Part shown: positions 54,032-63,849 of the stretch, piece by piece
Layout of the letters: each line of letters starts with the position of its first letter
Numbering within the stretch: the stretch's first letter is position 1
Assembly (NCBI RefSeq): GCF_015704865.1
Contig: NZ_JADQTO010000005.1
Span: 418,691-482,690 of the forward strand
Direction: 5' to 3'
Length of the DNA stretch: 64,000 nucleotides
DNA from: Actinoplanes aureus
Lineage (GTDB): Bacteria > Actinomycetota > Actinomycetes > Mycobacteriales > Micromonosporaceae
Position numbers and translations under genes: made by a program
Notes under the pieces: model-generated
Told to the model about the DNA's origin: nothing
The model's database searches: none
The model's input: the letters and a program-made list of their open reading frames with translations, nothing else

Positions 54032-55069
54032 GTGAATGCGCTGCGTCGTCCCAGTACGGCGGTGAACGCCCTGCTGGTGCTCCTGATCGTCGGTGCCGGA
54101 TTCTGGGGCTGGGCCCTGCTGCGGGACGCCTCCTCGGACACCCAGGCGAACGCGTCCGGCGTGCGTACGGTCACCGCCGCGCAGGGCACCGTCACCAGGA
54201 CCGTGTCCGCCGGCGGCAGCGTGGCGAGCGCCGCCACCGCGACCGCGACCTTCGGCACCGCCGGGACGGTCAGCAGCATCCGGGTGAAGGTCGGCCAGAC
54301 CGTCGCCGCCGGCACACTGCTGGCCCGCGTCGACGACACCGCCGCCAAACGCGACCTCGCGCTGGCCCGGGCCAACCTGGACGCCGCCGGAGATGCCCTG
54401 GACCGGGCCCAGGACGCCGGCACCGACACCACCACCGCGATGAACGCGGTCACCGCGGCCGAACTCGCCGTCGACAAGGCCGCGGCCGCGGTCGCCGGCA
54501 CCCGGCTGACCGCGCCGATGACCGGCACCGTCGTCGCGGTGAACGGGAGCCTGGGCGGTTCCTCGCAGACCTCCGGCGCGCATGACGGCGGCTTCGTCGA
54601 GCTGGCCGACCTCGGAAAACTCCAGATCACCGCGGCCTTCTCCGAGGCCGACGCCACCGAGCTCACCGAGGGGCAGACCGCGGCGATCACCTGGAACGCG
54701 CTGGACGGCGCCGAGACCATGGGCCGGGTGATCGCCGTCGACCCGACCGCCACGACGGAGAAGAACGTGGTCACGTACGGCGTGACGGTGAGCCTGCCCA
54801 CCCCGCCGAAGGGCGCCCGGCCCGGGCAGACGGTCACCGTCTCGGTGATCACCGGCAACGTGGAGAACGCCGTCCTGGTCAACTCGGCGGCGGTCACCAG
54901 GACCGGCGGCCGGCACATGGTGACCGTGCTCGGCCCGGCCGGCCGGCCGGAGACCCGGGAGGTTCAGGTGGGGCTGGAGGGCGATGACGCGTACCAGATC
55001 ACCACGGGCCTGGTCGCCGGCGAGCGGGTGATCGTGCCGGCCGCCGCGACGGACCGGGGCGGGCGCTGA
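54032..55069 (+). CDS. Second efflux adaptor (HlyD/MacA-type)
   Basis: The product is 345 residues with a single membrane helix (about 8-28), an adaptor lipoyl domain split by a short hairpin, and barrel. It is only loosely similar to the preceding adaptor, so the pair probably forms a mixed assembly rather than a recent duplication. GTG start 15 bases after the first adaptor's stop. It ends 2 bases before the ATPase gene. Confidence 0.87.
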   Translation: MNALRRPSTAVNALLVLLIVGAGFWGWALLRDASSDTQANASGVRTVTAAQGTVTRTVSAGGSVASAATATATFGTAGTVSSIRVKVGQTVAAGTLLARVDDTAAKRDLALARANLDAAGDALDRAQDAGTDTTTAMNAVTAAELAVDKAAAAVAGTRLTAPMTGTVVAVNGSLGGSSQTSGAHDGGFVELADLGKLQITAAFSEADATELTEGQTAAITWNALDGAETMGRVIAVDPTATTEKNVVTYGVTVSLPTPPKGARPGQTVTVSVITGNVENAVLVNSAAVTRTGGRHMVTVLGPAGRPETREVQVGLEGDDAYQITTGLVAGERVIVPAAATDRGGR

Positions 55070-55071
55070 CC

Positions 55072-55803
55072 ATGTCCGCCACCCGGCCGGTACTCGACGT
55101 TCGGTCGCTGACCAAGGTGTACGGCGAGGGCGAGACCACGGTACGAGCCCTCGACGGCGTCTCCTTCCAGGTGGAACGCGGCGAGTACCTGGCGATCATG
55201 GGGTCCTCGGGGTCCGGCAAGTCCACGCTGATGAACATCCTCGGCTGCCTCGACGCCCCGACGGCCGGCACCTACCTGCTCGACGGCGTGGACGTCAGCC
55301 GGCTCAGCGACGTGCAACTCGCCCTGGCCCGCAACCGGCTGATCGGATTCGTCTTCCAGGCGTACAACCTGATCCCGCGGACCAGCGCCGTGGCGAACGT
55401 CGAGCTGCCGCTGGCGTACGCCGGCATGCGTGCCACCGAACGCCGGCGCCGCGCCATGTTCGCCCTGGACCTGGTCGGCCTGGCCGACCGGGCCGAGCTC
55501 CAGCCCAACCAGCTCTCCGGCGGCCAGCAACAGCGCGTGGCCGTCGCCCGCGCCCTGGTCACCGAGCCGGCCCTGCTGCTCGCCGACGAGCCCACCGGCA
55601 ACCTGGACAGCCACGCCACCGAGGAGGTGCTGAGCGTGTTGGACGACCTCAACGCGGCCGGACGGACCATCGTGCTGATCAGCCACGAGGAGGAGGTGGG
55701 TGCCCGCGCCGACCGGCTGATCAAGCTGTTCGACGGCCGGATCGTCGCCGACTCCCGCCAGGCGCCGGTGGGACGGCACTCGGCCGCCGGGATGGTCCGG
55801 TGA
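55072..55803 (+). CDS. MacB-type ABC ATPase
   Basis: The product is 243 residues. Walker [12 protein letters not shown]-loop FVFQAYN, signature LSGGQQQRV, Walker [13 protein letters not shown] and H-loop ISHEEE are all present. It powers the FtsX/MacB permease encoded next; the two genes overlap by 4 bases (GTGA). Confidence 0.94.
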   Translation: MSATRPVLDVRSLTKVYGEGETTVRALDGVSFQVERGEYLAIMGSSGSGKSTLMNILGCLDAPTAGTYLLDGVDVSRLSDVQLALARNRLIGFVFQAYNLIPRTSAVANVELPLAYAGMRATERRRRAMFALDLVGLADRAELQPNQLSGGQQQRVAVARALVTEPALLLADEPTGNLDSHATEEVLSVLDDLNAAGRTIVLISHEEEVGARADRLIKLFDGRIVADSRQAPVGRHSAAGMVR

Positions 55804-56972
55804 GCTTCGCGGAGATCGTCCGGTTCGCGCTGCGCGGCATCGGCGCCAACAAGCTGCGCTCGGCACTCACCATGCTCGGCATCCTGATCGGCGTCGCCGC
55901 GGTGATCCTGCTGGTGGCGGTCGGCAACGGGTCCGCGCAGGCGATCACCACCCGGATCGAGGCGCTCGGCACCAACACGCTGACCGTGATGAGCACCAGC
56001 CGGGGGAGCGGCGGCCTGACCCCGAGGGTCGCCGAAGCCCTCGACGATCCGGTGCTCGCCCCCGACGTCAGGTCCGTGTCCCCGGTGGTCAGTGCCCCCG
56101 CCACGCTCACCTACGAGGGCGCCGAGCACGAGGTGACCTCGTTCGTCGGCACCACACCGGCCTGGTTCACCGCCTCGAACTCCCCGGTCGCCACCGGCTC
56201 GGTCTTCAGCGCCGAGGACGAGTCCCAGGCCCGGCGGGTGGTGGTGATCGGCAAGACCGTCGCCGAGGAGATGTTCCCCGGCACCGACCCGGTCGGCGCG
56301 CAGGTCACCGTCGGCGGCGCCCTGTTCACCGTGGTCGGCGTGCTCAAGGAGAAGAGCTCGGCCGGCTTCCAGGACGCCGGCGACACCGCGGTCGCCCCGA
56401 TCAGCGCGGTGCGCCAGGTGCTCGCCGGGTACGGCGGGCTCAGCTCGATCCTGGTCGAGGCGGCGGGCTCCGGCCGGGTGGACGTGGCGCGGAGCGAGGT
56501 GGCGACCATCCTCGATGAGCGGCTGGGTGCGGGCGCGTACCGGATCCAGAACGCGTCCCAGCTCCTCGAGACCCGGACCGAGACCGCCGGCACCTTCACC
56601 GCGCTGCTCGGCGCGGTCGCCGCGATCAGCCTGCTGGTCGGCGGCATCGGCATCACCAACATCATGCTGGTCACGGTCACCGAACGGACCCGCGAGATCG
56701 GTATCCGCAAGGCCCTCGGAGCCCCGCGCCGGGTCATCCTCACCCAGTTCCTGGTCGAGGCGACCCTGCTCAGCGTCATCGGTGGAGGCCTGGGGGTCGC
56801 GGCCGCCGTGATCGGCAGCCGCTTCTCGATCGTCGGCGTGCGACCGGTGATCGTGCCGAGCTCGGTGCTGCTCGCGCTTGGTGTCTCCGTGCTCATCGGA
56901 CTCTTCTTCGGCGGGCTGCCCGCGGCCCGCGCCGCCCGGCTGCGGCCGATCGACGCCCTGCGCTACGAGTGA
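55800..56972 (+). CDS. MacB-type ABC permease
   Basis: The product is 390 residues. Four membrane helices with a large extracytoplasmic MacB_PCD domain (about 45-245) between helices 1 and 2. The conserved ending [19 protein letters not shown] and the helix [13 protein letters not shown] are diagnostic. It acts with the ATPase and the two adaptors upstream. Confidence 0.94.
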   Translation: MSFAEIVRFALRGIGANKLRSALTMLGILIGVAAVILLVAVGNGSAQAITTRIEALGTNTLTVMSTSRGSGGLTPRVAEALDDPVLAPDVRSVSPVVSAPATLTYEGAEHEVTSFVGTTPAWFTASNSPVATGSVFSAEDESQARRVVVIGKTVAEEMFPGTDPVGAQVTVGGALFTVVGVLKEKSSAGFQDAGDTAVAPISAVRQVLAGYGGLSSILVEAAGSGRVDVARSEVATILDERLGAGAYRIQNASQLLETRTETAGTFTALLGAVAAISLLVGGIGITNIMLVTVTERTREIGIRKALGAPRRVILTQFLVEATLLSVIGGGLGVAAAVIGSRFSIVGVRPVIVPSSVLLALGVSVLIGLFFGGLPAARAARLRPIDALRYE

Positions 56973-56979
56973 GGAAACC

Positions 56980-57453
56980 GTGACCCGTCTCAAGGACAAC
57001 ACCGAGGTGCTCCCGCGCACCGGCGACAGCGACAGCGACACACCGCCGCCGCCGGCCGAGCTGACCGAGGCGCTCGCCGAGGCCGCCCCGCGCCGGTGGT
57101 GGAACCGGACCACCCTCGTCCTGGCCGGCGTAGCCCTGCTGATCTGCGGCTTCCTCGGCGGGGTCGGGGCGCGGGAGCGCTGGGGAACCACCTCGGCGGC
57201 GCCCGTCACGGCGGGCCCGAGCATGCCGCCGGCGGCCGGCACCGCCGGCAAGGTCAAGCTGGTCGACGGCACCACCCTCTACCTGGAGACCGCCTCCGGG
57301 ACCACGGTCACCGTACGGACCAGCGACACCACCACGGTGAAGGTGGCCCAGCCGGCCGCGCTGTCCAGCCTGACCGCCGGCCAGCAGGTCACCGTGCAGG
57401 GCAGCGCCGACGCGGAAGGCGTGGTCACCGCGACCTCGGTGACCGGCGGCTGA
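56980..57453 (+). CDS. Membrane-anchored OB-like protein (DUF5666-like)
   Basis: The product is 157 residues: an acidic N-terminal cytoplasmic tail, one membrane helix (about 45-65), then a small extracellular beta domain ([25 protein letters not shown] to [16 protein letters not shown]). It resembles DUF5666-type OB folds. GTG 56980 has GAGGAAA just upstream. It is the last gene of the MacB efflux operon, possibly an accessory subunit. Confidence 0.78.
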   Translation: MTRLKDNTEVLPRTGDSDSDTPPPPAELTEALAEAAPRRWWNRTTLVLAGVALLICGFLGGVGARERWGTTSAAPVTAGPSMPPAAGTAGKVKLVDGTTLYLETASGTTVTVRTSDTTTVKVAQPAALSSLTAGQQVTVQGSADAEGVVTATSVTGG

Positions 57454-57485
57454 CCGCCGTTGTGCCGCCCGCCCATAATCGGGCC

Positions 57486-57947
57486 GTGACGGCACATTGG
57501 ACGGAGGTACGCGAGGTCGGGGAGTCCGTCGTCCGGACCGCGTACCCAGCCGAGCTCGAAGACTTCGACGCCGCGGCGGAGTGGTTCCGCACCGCGCCGC
57601 GTCCGCTCGCGCACGGCGTGCGACCACCCGTCGGCATGGGCGTCGAGTTCGCCTCCGTCGTCCCGGTCGTCCTCTCCGCGGTGTCGCTGCTGGCCACCGC
57701 GGTCCTCGGCAGCGTGGTCGAGGACACCGCGAAATACCTGACCAGCACCACCCGGGAGAAACTCGCCGCCGCCTTCCGCCGCCGCCCGGCCGTCGCCGCG
57801 CCCGACTGGCTGACCCCCGAGCAGGAACGCGAGGTGTTCCGGCTGATCCGCGAACGCGCCGCGGACCGGCTGCCCGAGGACGAGGCGCACCGGCTGGCCG
57901 AGGCGGTGATCGGCGCGCTGCGGCTGCGCGTCGCCGACGAGACGTGA
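57486..57947 (+). CDS. Hypothetical protein coupled to the M48 peptidase gene
   Basis: The product is 153 residues. A hydrophobic stretch at about 58-80 (SVVPVVLSAVSLLATAVLGS) is followed by an acidic/basic helical tail. I do not recognise the family. The GTG start follows the efflux operon by 32 bases, and its stop overlaps the GTG of the peptidase gene. Confidence 0.65.
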   Translation: MTAHWTEVREVGESVVRTAYPAELEDFDAAAEWFRTAPRPLAHGVRPPVGMGVEFASVVPVVLSAVSLLATAVLGSVVEDTAKYLTSTTREKLAAAFRRRPAVAAPDWLTPEQEREVFRLIRERAADRLPEDEAHRLAEAVIGALRLRVADET

Positions 57948-60172
57948 CCACGGCGGTACCGGTCCGCCGCCCGCCGTCCGCCACCCGCGGCCAGTACCTG
58001 CTGGTGATCGTGGTGCTGCTCCTGGCCGGTGCGTTCGCCGGGCGGGTCGGTCACCTGCTGCTGGCCGGCGAGGAGTGGATCGCCACGACCTCCGCGTGCC
58101 TGTCGTCGGCCGCCGAGATCGTTCCCGACCCCACCGCGATCCCGGAGCGGCAGCGGGTGTTCAACGAGTGCCGGGCAACGGTCGAGCACCGGCTGGCCGG
58201 TTACGACGTGGCCGGCGCCCTGCTGACCCTCACGCTGGCGATGGCGTTCGCCTGGCTGCTGCCCCGGCTGATGCTGCGCCGCGTCGGCCCGCGCCGCCCC
58301 GTGCCCGGGCCGCTGCGCGACCGGGCCGCCGCGATCGCCGCACAACTCGGCGTCCGCCGGGCGCCGGCGCTCGAGATGGGACCCTGGGACCTTCAAGAGC
58401 CTTTCACCGTACGCGCGAACGGCGCGACCCGGATCGTGCTGCCACCCGGTGTGCGGCGCCTGCCGGAGGAGGCGCTCGACGCCGTGCTCCGGCACGAGAC
58501 CGCCCACGTCGCCGCCGGTGACGTCACCCTGGTCTGGCTGACCCGCTCCACCCTCTGGGCGCTGCCGGTGATGCTGCCGATCCCGCTGGTCGTGGCCACG
58601 ATCCAGGGCCGGCTGGGCGACGTCCCGTTCTGGCTGGAGTACCTCTCCCGCGGCGCGCTGCTCTGGCTCGCCGCGTACCTCCTCGCCCGTGGCGTGATGC
58701 GCACCCGCGAACACGAGGCCGACACCCACGCCGCCCGCGCCGGCTCGGGCCAGGCCCTGGCCGCGCTCCTCACCGCCGCCCCGCCACCCCGGCCCGGCCG
58801 TCTGTCCCGGCTGCTCGCCATGCACCCACCCCCGGCCCGCCGGGTGGCGATCCTGCGCGACCCATCGCTGCTGCCCGGCATCCCGGCGGTGACCGCCGCC
58901 GTGGCCGCGGCCCTGGCCATGGCCATCTGGTCGTTCGGCGCCACCATCGTCGCCGCCGGCTTGCTCGCCACCCCACTCGAGCCGTACTCGCCATTTCTCG
59001 CCGGCCTGCTGGCCGTCGCGCTGCTGGCCACCACCTGGGGTCTCGCTTTATGGTTGCGAGCCGCCACCTCCGGCGCACCGCAGGCCCCCACCCCCGGCCC
59101 GCCGCGGGCCGCCATGCTCGGCCTGGCCGCCGGCAGCGCGGCCGGCCTGCTGCTGAGTCTCAACCCGGCGGCCATGCTCACCGTCGCGGGCGCCCCCAAC
59201 TGGCGGCAACTGATCTTCGTGCCACTGACCCTGGCCGGCGCCGGCGGCTGCACCCTCGCCCTGACCGCCACCCGATCCCGGCCGGGCCCGTGGCGCCGCC
59301 AACCAGCCTCCGCGCCGCTCCCTGCGGGGTCGGTCCCAGCTTCCGAGTCCTTCGCACCCATCGAGCCGGTCCCGATCGCCGCACCCGCCGCGCCCGCGGC
59401 GCGTGCAATGCCTGCGCGGCATCCCGGCGCCGGCCATCCAGTGCCGCAGTTCCCAGCACCGGGTGCCGGCCGGCGATGGCCGGTCACGGCCGTGCTCAGC
59501 GCGGCAGCCTTCGCCGGCGCGATCTGGATCGGTTCGGTCCTGGCCGTGCCGCTGCCGTTTGCCACGTTCGGCCTGCCCGACGGCCTGATCGGGCTGCTGT
59601 GGCAGGGCGGCTTCGCCGGTGAGTGGCGGCACGTGATCGCCGTCGGTGTGGTCGCGTTCGCCCTGGCGGCCACCGCTGGGCTCGGCCGCCGCGCCGGACT
59701 CGTCGCGGCCGGTGGCCTGCTCGCGGGGCTCGGCGCGCTGGCCGTGCGCTGGCTGGCCCCGCTCGGCCCGGTCGAACCGCACCACGTGGGGGAACGCGAC
59801 TGGTGGACGGGAGCCGCGGCCGGATTCGCGGTGACGCTGCTGCTTCTCGGTCTGCGGGGCGCCTCCGGCCTCGGCGACGCACTGCTGGCCGCCCCGGTCG
59901 CCGCACTCACCGTCAGCGCCGGCGTGCTGCTGCGGTTCCTGCCCGGTTACGAGGACCCGCTCTCCTCGGCGTTGATCTACGCCTCCCGCCCGCTGTCCAT
60001 GCTCGCCCTGCTCACCCTGGCGGTGGGCGCCGCGGCCGGCCTCCTCCCGTCCCGCCCTCCGGCAACCGGCCGGCGAGCCTGGCTGACCGCCGCCACGGGC
60101 GCCGGGCTCGCCGCCGCCCTCACCCTCGCCGTCCTGCTGTCCGGCGACCGCTTCCTGTCCGCCGGGCTGTGA
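57944..60172 (+). CDS. Membrane M48-family zinc metallopeptidase with multiple TM segments
   Basis: The product is 742 residues. Two N-terminal helices, then an M48 catalytic region with HETAH (184-188) and a third ligand Glu 258 in REHEAD. After it come about eleven more hydrophobic segments and a Pro/Ala-rich linker (about 445-500). HtpX/Ste24-type proteases of ordinary length are 280-450 residues, so the C-terminal membrane half is an unusual extension. A role in membrane protein quality control is inferred from the family. Confidence 0.82.
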   Translation: MTTAVPVRRPPSATRGQYLLVIVVLLLAGAFAGRVGHLLLAGEEWIATTSACLSSAAEIVPDPTAIPERQRVFNECRATVEHRLAGYDVAGALLTLTLAMAFAWLLPRLMLRRVGPRRPVPGPLRDRAAAIAAQLGVRRAPALEMGPWDLQEPFTVRANGATRIVLPPGVRRLPEEALDAVLRHETAHVAAGDVTLVWLTRSTLWALPVMLPIPLVVATIQGRLGDVPFWLEYLSRGALLWLAAYLLARGVMRTREHEADTHAARAGSGQALAALLTAAPPPRPGRLSRLLAMHPPPARRVAILRDPSLLPGIPAVTAAVAAALAMAIWSFGATIVAAGLLATPLEPYSPFLAGLLAVALLATTWGLALWLRAATSGAPQAPTPGPPRAAMLGLAAGSAAGLLLSLNPAAMLTVAGAPNWRQLIFVPLTLAGAGGCTLALTATRSRPGPWRRQPASAPLPAGSVPASESFAPIEPVPIAAPAAPAARAMPARHPGAGHPVPQFPAPGAGRRWPVTAVLSAAAFAGAIWIGSVLAVPLPFATFGLPDGLIGLLWQGGFAGEWRHVIAVGVVAFALAATAGLGRRAGLVAAGGLLAGLGALAVRWLAPLGPVEPHHVGERDWWTGAAAGFAVTLLLLGLRGASGLGDALLAAPVAALTVSAGVLLRFLPGYEDPLSSALIYASRPLSMLALLTLAVGAAAGLLPSRPPATGRRAWLTAATGAGLAAALTLAVLLSGDRFLSAGL

Positions 60173-60219
60173 GCTGTCCGATTTTTCCGCAACCCGGCCC
60201 CCAATCTGCCGATCTCACT

Positions 60220-60260
60220 CCCCACGCGCGGGGCAGACCCAAGCCCCGCCGCACGTGGGG
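60220..60260 (+). promoter_or_regulatory. Hairpin sequestering a ribosome binding site
   Basis: CCCCACG (60220-60226) pairs with CGTGGGG (60254-60260), and GCGGGGC (60228-60234) pairs with GCCCCGC (60243-60249), giving 14 bp with an 8-base loop. The Shine-Dalgarno sequence GGGGAG (60257-60262) of the next gene (ATG 60267) is within or next to the 3' arm, so the structure would block translation until opened. Confidence 0.6.
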
Positions 60261-60266
60261 AGCACG

Positions 60267-60755
60267 ATGACCACCATCAGCAGCATCACATCGGGCCGGG
60301 TCTACATCTCACCGGGCCGCAACGAGAGAGTCGACCCTCTGACCCGGGTCGCCGACGCGCTCGACCTGAGTTCCGGCACGCTCAAGGATCAGCTGGACCT
60401 CGGCCGCAGCCTCAACGACATCGCCGCGGCGCGCGGCATCCCGCACGACAAGCTGATCACCGCCATCAGGTCCGGTCTGCCGGTCGCCGCCGCTGACGCC
60501 GGCACCACCGCCGCGAAGATCGCGGCCCAGCGCACCGCACCGGATCCGGTCGCGCCGCGCGGCGCGAACGCGGGCTTGCGGGACGAGGCCAAGCTGGCTG
60601 AGCTGAGCGAGTTGCTCGGCATGAACTCGTCGGACGTCAGCAGGCGGGCCACCAGCGCTTCCGATCTGGTCGCCCTCTTCAAGGACAAAGGCGTTGATCT
60701 GTACGCCCTCCGCGACGTCCTGGACAGCGGCGACCTGCTGGACGTCACCGCTTGA
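60267..60755 (+). CDS. Hypothetical helical protein
   Basis: The product is 162 residues without signal or membrane helix. It contains a helical unit DALDLSSGTLKDQLDLGRSL followed by NDIAAARGIPHDKLITAI, of a kind seen in several actinobacterial proteins of unknown role, and a similar but diverged helical unit near residues 110-155 (LLGMNSSDVSRRATSASDL). It may be a repeat of one fold. A strong hairpin overlaps its ribosome binding site. Confidence 0.65.
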   Translation: MTTISSITSGRVYISPGRNERVDPLTRVADALDLSSGTLKDQLDLGRSLNDIAAARGIPHDKLITAIRSGLPVAAADAGTTAAKIAAQRTAPDPVAPRGANAGLRDEAKLAELSELLGMNSSDVSRRATSASDLVALFKDKGVDLYALRDVLDSGDLLDVTA

Positions 60756-60788
60756 CCTGAAGTCAGCTTGAGGTCCGAGCATGGCGGC

Positions 60789-61637
60789 ATGGCAGAGAAC
60801 ATCGCAGTGCTGGGCACCGGTGCCATCGGAACAGCGGTCACCGGCCGCCTGCTCGACGCCGGCCGTGACGTGGCGATCTGGAACCGCACCCCGGAGCGGC
60901 TCACCGGCCTGACCGAGGCGGGTGCCCGGCCGGCCCCCTCGGCCGCCGCGGCCGCGTCGTCGAGCGAACTCGTCCTGCTCACCCTCACCGACTATCAGGC
61001 GGTCGGCGACGTCCTGGCCACTCTCCCGCCGGATCTGGACGGGCACACCGTGATCGCGCTGTGCACCGGCACCCCGGCGGAGGCGCTTCAAGCCGCCGAG
61101 GTGGTCACCGGTCTGGGCGCCCGCTATCTCGACGCGGGCGTCCAGGCCGCACCGGAGGCGATCCGCACCGGCGCGGCCACCCTCCTGTACGGCGGCGACC
61201 GCGCCACCTTCGACCGTCACCTGGACACCCTGCGACTTCTCGGGCCACCCCGCTTCGTCGGCGACTCCCCGGCCGCCGCGGCGATCTGGGACCTGGCCCT
61301 CTTCGGTGTCTGGTACGACGCCCAGCTCGGCCTGCTCCGAGCCCTCGACACGGTCCGCACCGCCGGCATCGACGTCACCGACTTCGCCGACACGGCCGCC
61401 ACGCAGCTCGGCCACGTGGTCGACGCCACCTCCGCCACCGCCGCCGAGCTCGTCAGGGGCGACTTCCCGCGCGGCCCGGCGGATCTCGGCGAGCACCTCA
61501 CCGTGCTGCGCCACCTGATCGAGCTGCGAGCCGGCGGCCCGATCGGCGACGGCGGCCTCGCGGCCGTGGCGGCCCGGATCGAGGCACTCACCGCCCAGGG
61601 CCGCTCCACCGACGGCCTCACCGCGGTCATCGCCTGA
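60789..61637 (+). CDS. NAD(P)-dependent oxidoreductase (6PGDH/imine-reductase-like)
   Basis: The product is 282 residues. An N-terminal Rossmann domain has AVLGTGAIGTAVTGRLLDAG and WNRTPERL, with Asn-Arg-Thr favouring NADP. The C-terminal helical domain resembles 3-hydroxyisobutyrate dehydrogenase and imine reductase family proteins. Substrate unknown. ATG 60789 lies 33 bases after the previous stop. Confidence 0.88.
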   Translation: MAENIAVLGTGAIGTAVTGRLLDAGRDVAIWNRTPERLTGLTEAGARPAPSAAAAASSSELVLLTLTDYQAVGDVLATLPPDLDGHTVIALCTGTPAEALQAAEVVTGLGARYLDAGVQAAPEAIRTGAATLLYGGDRATFDRHLDTLRLLGPPRFVGDSPAAAAIWDLALFGVWYDAQLGLLRALDTVRTAGIDVTDFADTAATQLGHVVDATSATAAELVRGDFPRGPADLGEHLTVLRHLIELRAGGPIGDGGLAAVAARIEALTAQGRSTDGLTAVIA

Positions 61638-61658
61638 CATCCGCTCGCCGAAGACCCG

Positions 61659-61877
61659 TCATCGACAGCGGCGGCGGAGCAGCACGATCGCCACGGAGGC
61701 GGCGAACAGGTCGAAGGTGATCACCAGGCCGGGCCAGCCGAACAGCAGCATGACCAGCGGAAAGGCGAGGAAAAGCAGGACGCAGAGCACAGGGATGGTG
61801 GGGAAGGGGCGCTCCACGGGTTCCTGGAACTCGCGCTCCAGGTCGGCGAGGATGCGCCTCTCGTCATCGTCCAGCAT
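61659..61877 (-). CDS. DUF3040 small membrane protein
   Basis: The product is 72 residues. The N-terminal LDDDERRILADLEREF motif is the DUF3040 signature, followed by two membrane helices (about 27-45 and 48-66). GGAGTCC lies 4-5 bases before the ATG. Function unknown; these proteins are widespread in actinobacteria. Confidence 0.85.
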   Translation of the reverse strand: MLDDDERRILADLEREFQEPVERPFPTIPVLCVLLFLAFPLVMLLFGWPGLVITFDLFAASVAIVLLRRRCR

Positions 61878-61958
61878 CGATGGACTCCTCGGAGTCTCCG
61901 GATGCCGGAGCTTACCCGCGGCCGGTGCGCCGCAAACGCTCACGAACGGGTGAACCGG

Positions 61959-63062
61959 TCAGCCCCGCGAAACCCCATCGACGCCGGTGAGGAGGGCCGC
62001 CAGCAGAGCGGTGCGCCCGGCGATGCTCGCGGCCGACACCCATTCGGTACGCGCATGAGCACCGCCGCCCGCCGGAGCCAGCCCGTCCACCGTCGGGTAC
62101 CCCAGCGAGCCCGCCGTGTTGGTGTCCGCGGCCCCGTCCGCGGGTCGCCCGTCGAGATCCTCCCCGATTCCCGCCGCGATGTCCTTGATCTGCTGGAGAA
62201 GAGCCTCGCCCGCGGGCCCCGGCCGCCAGGTGGGCCGGTGCGAGAGCAGCCGCGCCGACACCTCGGCCCGTTCCCGTACCGGGCGCAGCGACCGGAGTGC
62301 CTCCAGGACGGCCCGCTCGTTGTCCGGGTCGCTGAAGCGCAGGCCCAGATCGGCGTGCGCCGCACCGGCGACCACGTTGGTCCGCCCGCCGCCGGCGATC
62401 GTCCCGGTGTTGAGCAGCACCGGCCGCTCCGCCACCACGGCCCGGAAACGCAGCAGCTGGTCGATCAGCTCGTCGATGGCGTTCACCCCGGCGTCCGGGT
62501 CGAGCGCCGCGTGCGTCTCGATCCCGGTCACCTCGATCCTGGCCCGGGTGCTGCCCCGGCGCCCGGTCTTGAGATCACCATCCGGGTGCGGTGGTTCCAG
62601 CCCGAGCACGGCCCGGGCCCGGGCAGCCTCAGCACGCACCAGGTCGCCCGCGGTGGGGGAGCCGATCTCCTCGTCCGCCACCACGATCACCCGGATCTCC
62701 GGATGCGGCCGGTCGCCGATCCGCTCGGCCGCTGCCAGCAGCGCGACGATGCCGGACTTGGTGTCGTAGACGCCCGGCCCGCGGATCACGTCGTCCTCCA
62801 CCGACCACGGCATCTCGGCCAGGGTGCCCACCGGCCAGACGGTGTCGTAGTGGCTGAGCAGCAGGATCGGCTCACCCGCCACCTCCCGGGCGGGCAGCGT
62901 CCAGATCAGGTGGTCGCCGGTGGGGTGCGGCACGCGGGCGGTGCTGAACCCGGCCCGGGTGGCGTCGGCCTCGAGCACCTCGGCGAGCGCCGCGAGTGAG
63001 CGTGGGTCACCGGTGGGTGACTCCACTGCCACGTACCGGTGCAGGGTCTCGATGAACGACAT
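61959..63062 (-). CDS. M20-family metallopeptidase (carboxypeptidase G2-like)
   Basis: The product is 367 residues. Metal ligands: H71 and D73 in SHYDTV, D100 in YDTKSG, E131-E132 in DEEIGS. A dimerisation domain lies about 165-285. The family hydrolyses peptides or acyl-amino acids; glutamate-type substrates are likely only by similarity. The divergent gap to the next gene (63063-63165) holds inverted hexamers CGAACG and CGTTCG. Confidence 0.88.
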   Translation of the reverse strand: MSFIETLHRYVAVESPTGDPRSLAALAEVLEADATRAGFSTARVPHPTGDHLIWTLPAREVAGEPILLLSHYDTVWPVGTLAEMPWSVEDDVIRGPGVYDTKSGIVALLAAAERIGDRPHPEIRVIVVADEEIGSPTAGDLVRAEAARARAVLGLEPPHPDGDLKTGRRGSTRARIEVTGIETHAALDPDAGVNAIDELIDQLLRFRAVVAERPVLLNTGTIAGGGRTNVVAGAAHADLGLRFSDPDNERAVLEALRSLRPVRERAEVSARLLSHRPTWRPGPAGEALLQQIKDIAAGIGEDLDGRPADGAADTNTAGSLGYPTVDGLAPAGGGAHARTEWVSAASIAGRTALLAALLTGVDGVSRG

Positions 63063-63165
63063 ATGCGAACGCTAAGTCGCCCCTCTTGCGTTGTCAACGA
63101 GCCAGAATAGCGGCAGGATGCCGGTTATACGTTCGCTATCTTTGATCGAAGGGGGGTGACCTCGG

Positions 63166-63849
63166 ATGGCTGACGTGGTGGTGCGTGACCTGGACGGGCT
63201 CGCCGAGTGGACGGCGGCCTCCGCCCTCTACCGCTCCGTCTTCGGATACCAGGAACCCGAGTGGGGGTTGAGCCCGCGCCTGCTGGCCGCGCTGGGGGAG
63301 AACTCCGGCACCGTGATCGGCGCCTTCGACCCGGGCGGCGCGCTTATCGGTTTCTGCTACGGCTTCTGCGCGGTCGAGGGCGGGGAGATCTATCACTACA
63401 GTCAGGCCGCGGTGGTGGCGGCGAGCGCGCAGGGCACCGGCGTCGGCCGGTTGCTCAAGCAGGCCCAGGCCGTGGCGGCGCGCCGCACGGGTGCGCGGAG
63501 CATGCGGTGGACCTTCGATCCGTACGCGTTGCGCAACGCCCACTTCAACTTCACCGTGCTCGGCGCGATCGGAATCAGGTTCCTGCCCGACTTCTACGGG
63601 GCACCCGGGACCGACCGGGTGCTGGTGAGCTGGGACCTGACGGGCGGCGCGCGTACCCGTACCCCGCATGTCGAAGGCCTGGTGGCACCCGCCGGTGACC
63701 GATATGCGGCGCCCGGCCCCCTGGATCGGGCGTGGCTGCGCCAGCAGCTGATGAAGCGCTTCGCGGCCGGCGGCCGCCTGGTCGCCGTGACCAGGCCGGC
63801 GGATACGGAAGATCGGGTTGTCTACGCGTTCGAGGATGATCAGTCGTGA
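63166..63849 (+). CDS. GNAT-family acetyltransferase-like protein
   Basis: The product is 227 residues. A GNAT fold with the acetyl-CoA-binding stretch AAVVAASAQGTGVGRLLKQAQ (Q-x-x-G-x-G/A-type) and the WTFDPYALRNAHFNF segment that is typical of a subset of uncharacterised actinobacterial GNAT proteins. A GGGGGG run precedes ATG 63166. The stop overlaps the next GTG. Confidence 0.82.
   Translation: MADVVVRDLDGLAEWTAASALYRSVFGYQEPEWGLSPRLLAALGENSGTVIGAFDPGGALIGFCYGFCAVEGGEIYHYSQAAVVAASAQGTGVGRLLKQAQAVAARRTGARSMRWTFDPYALRNAHFNFTVLGAIGIRFLPDFYGAPGTDRVLVSWDLTGGARTRTPHVEGLVAPAGDRYAAPGPLDRAWLRQQLMKRFAAGGRLVAVTRPADTEDRVVYAFEDDQS

Noticed and set aside
63063..63165. Operator from CGAACG and CGTTCG in the divergent gap
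   Set aside because: The hexamers are short, about 60 bases apart and could occur by chance; I kept it only as a remark in the peptidase entry.
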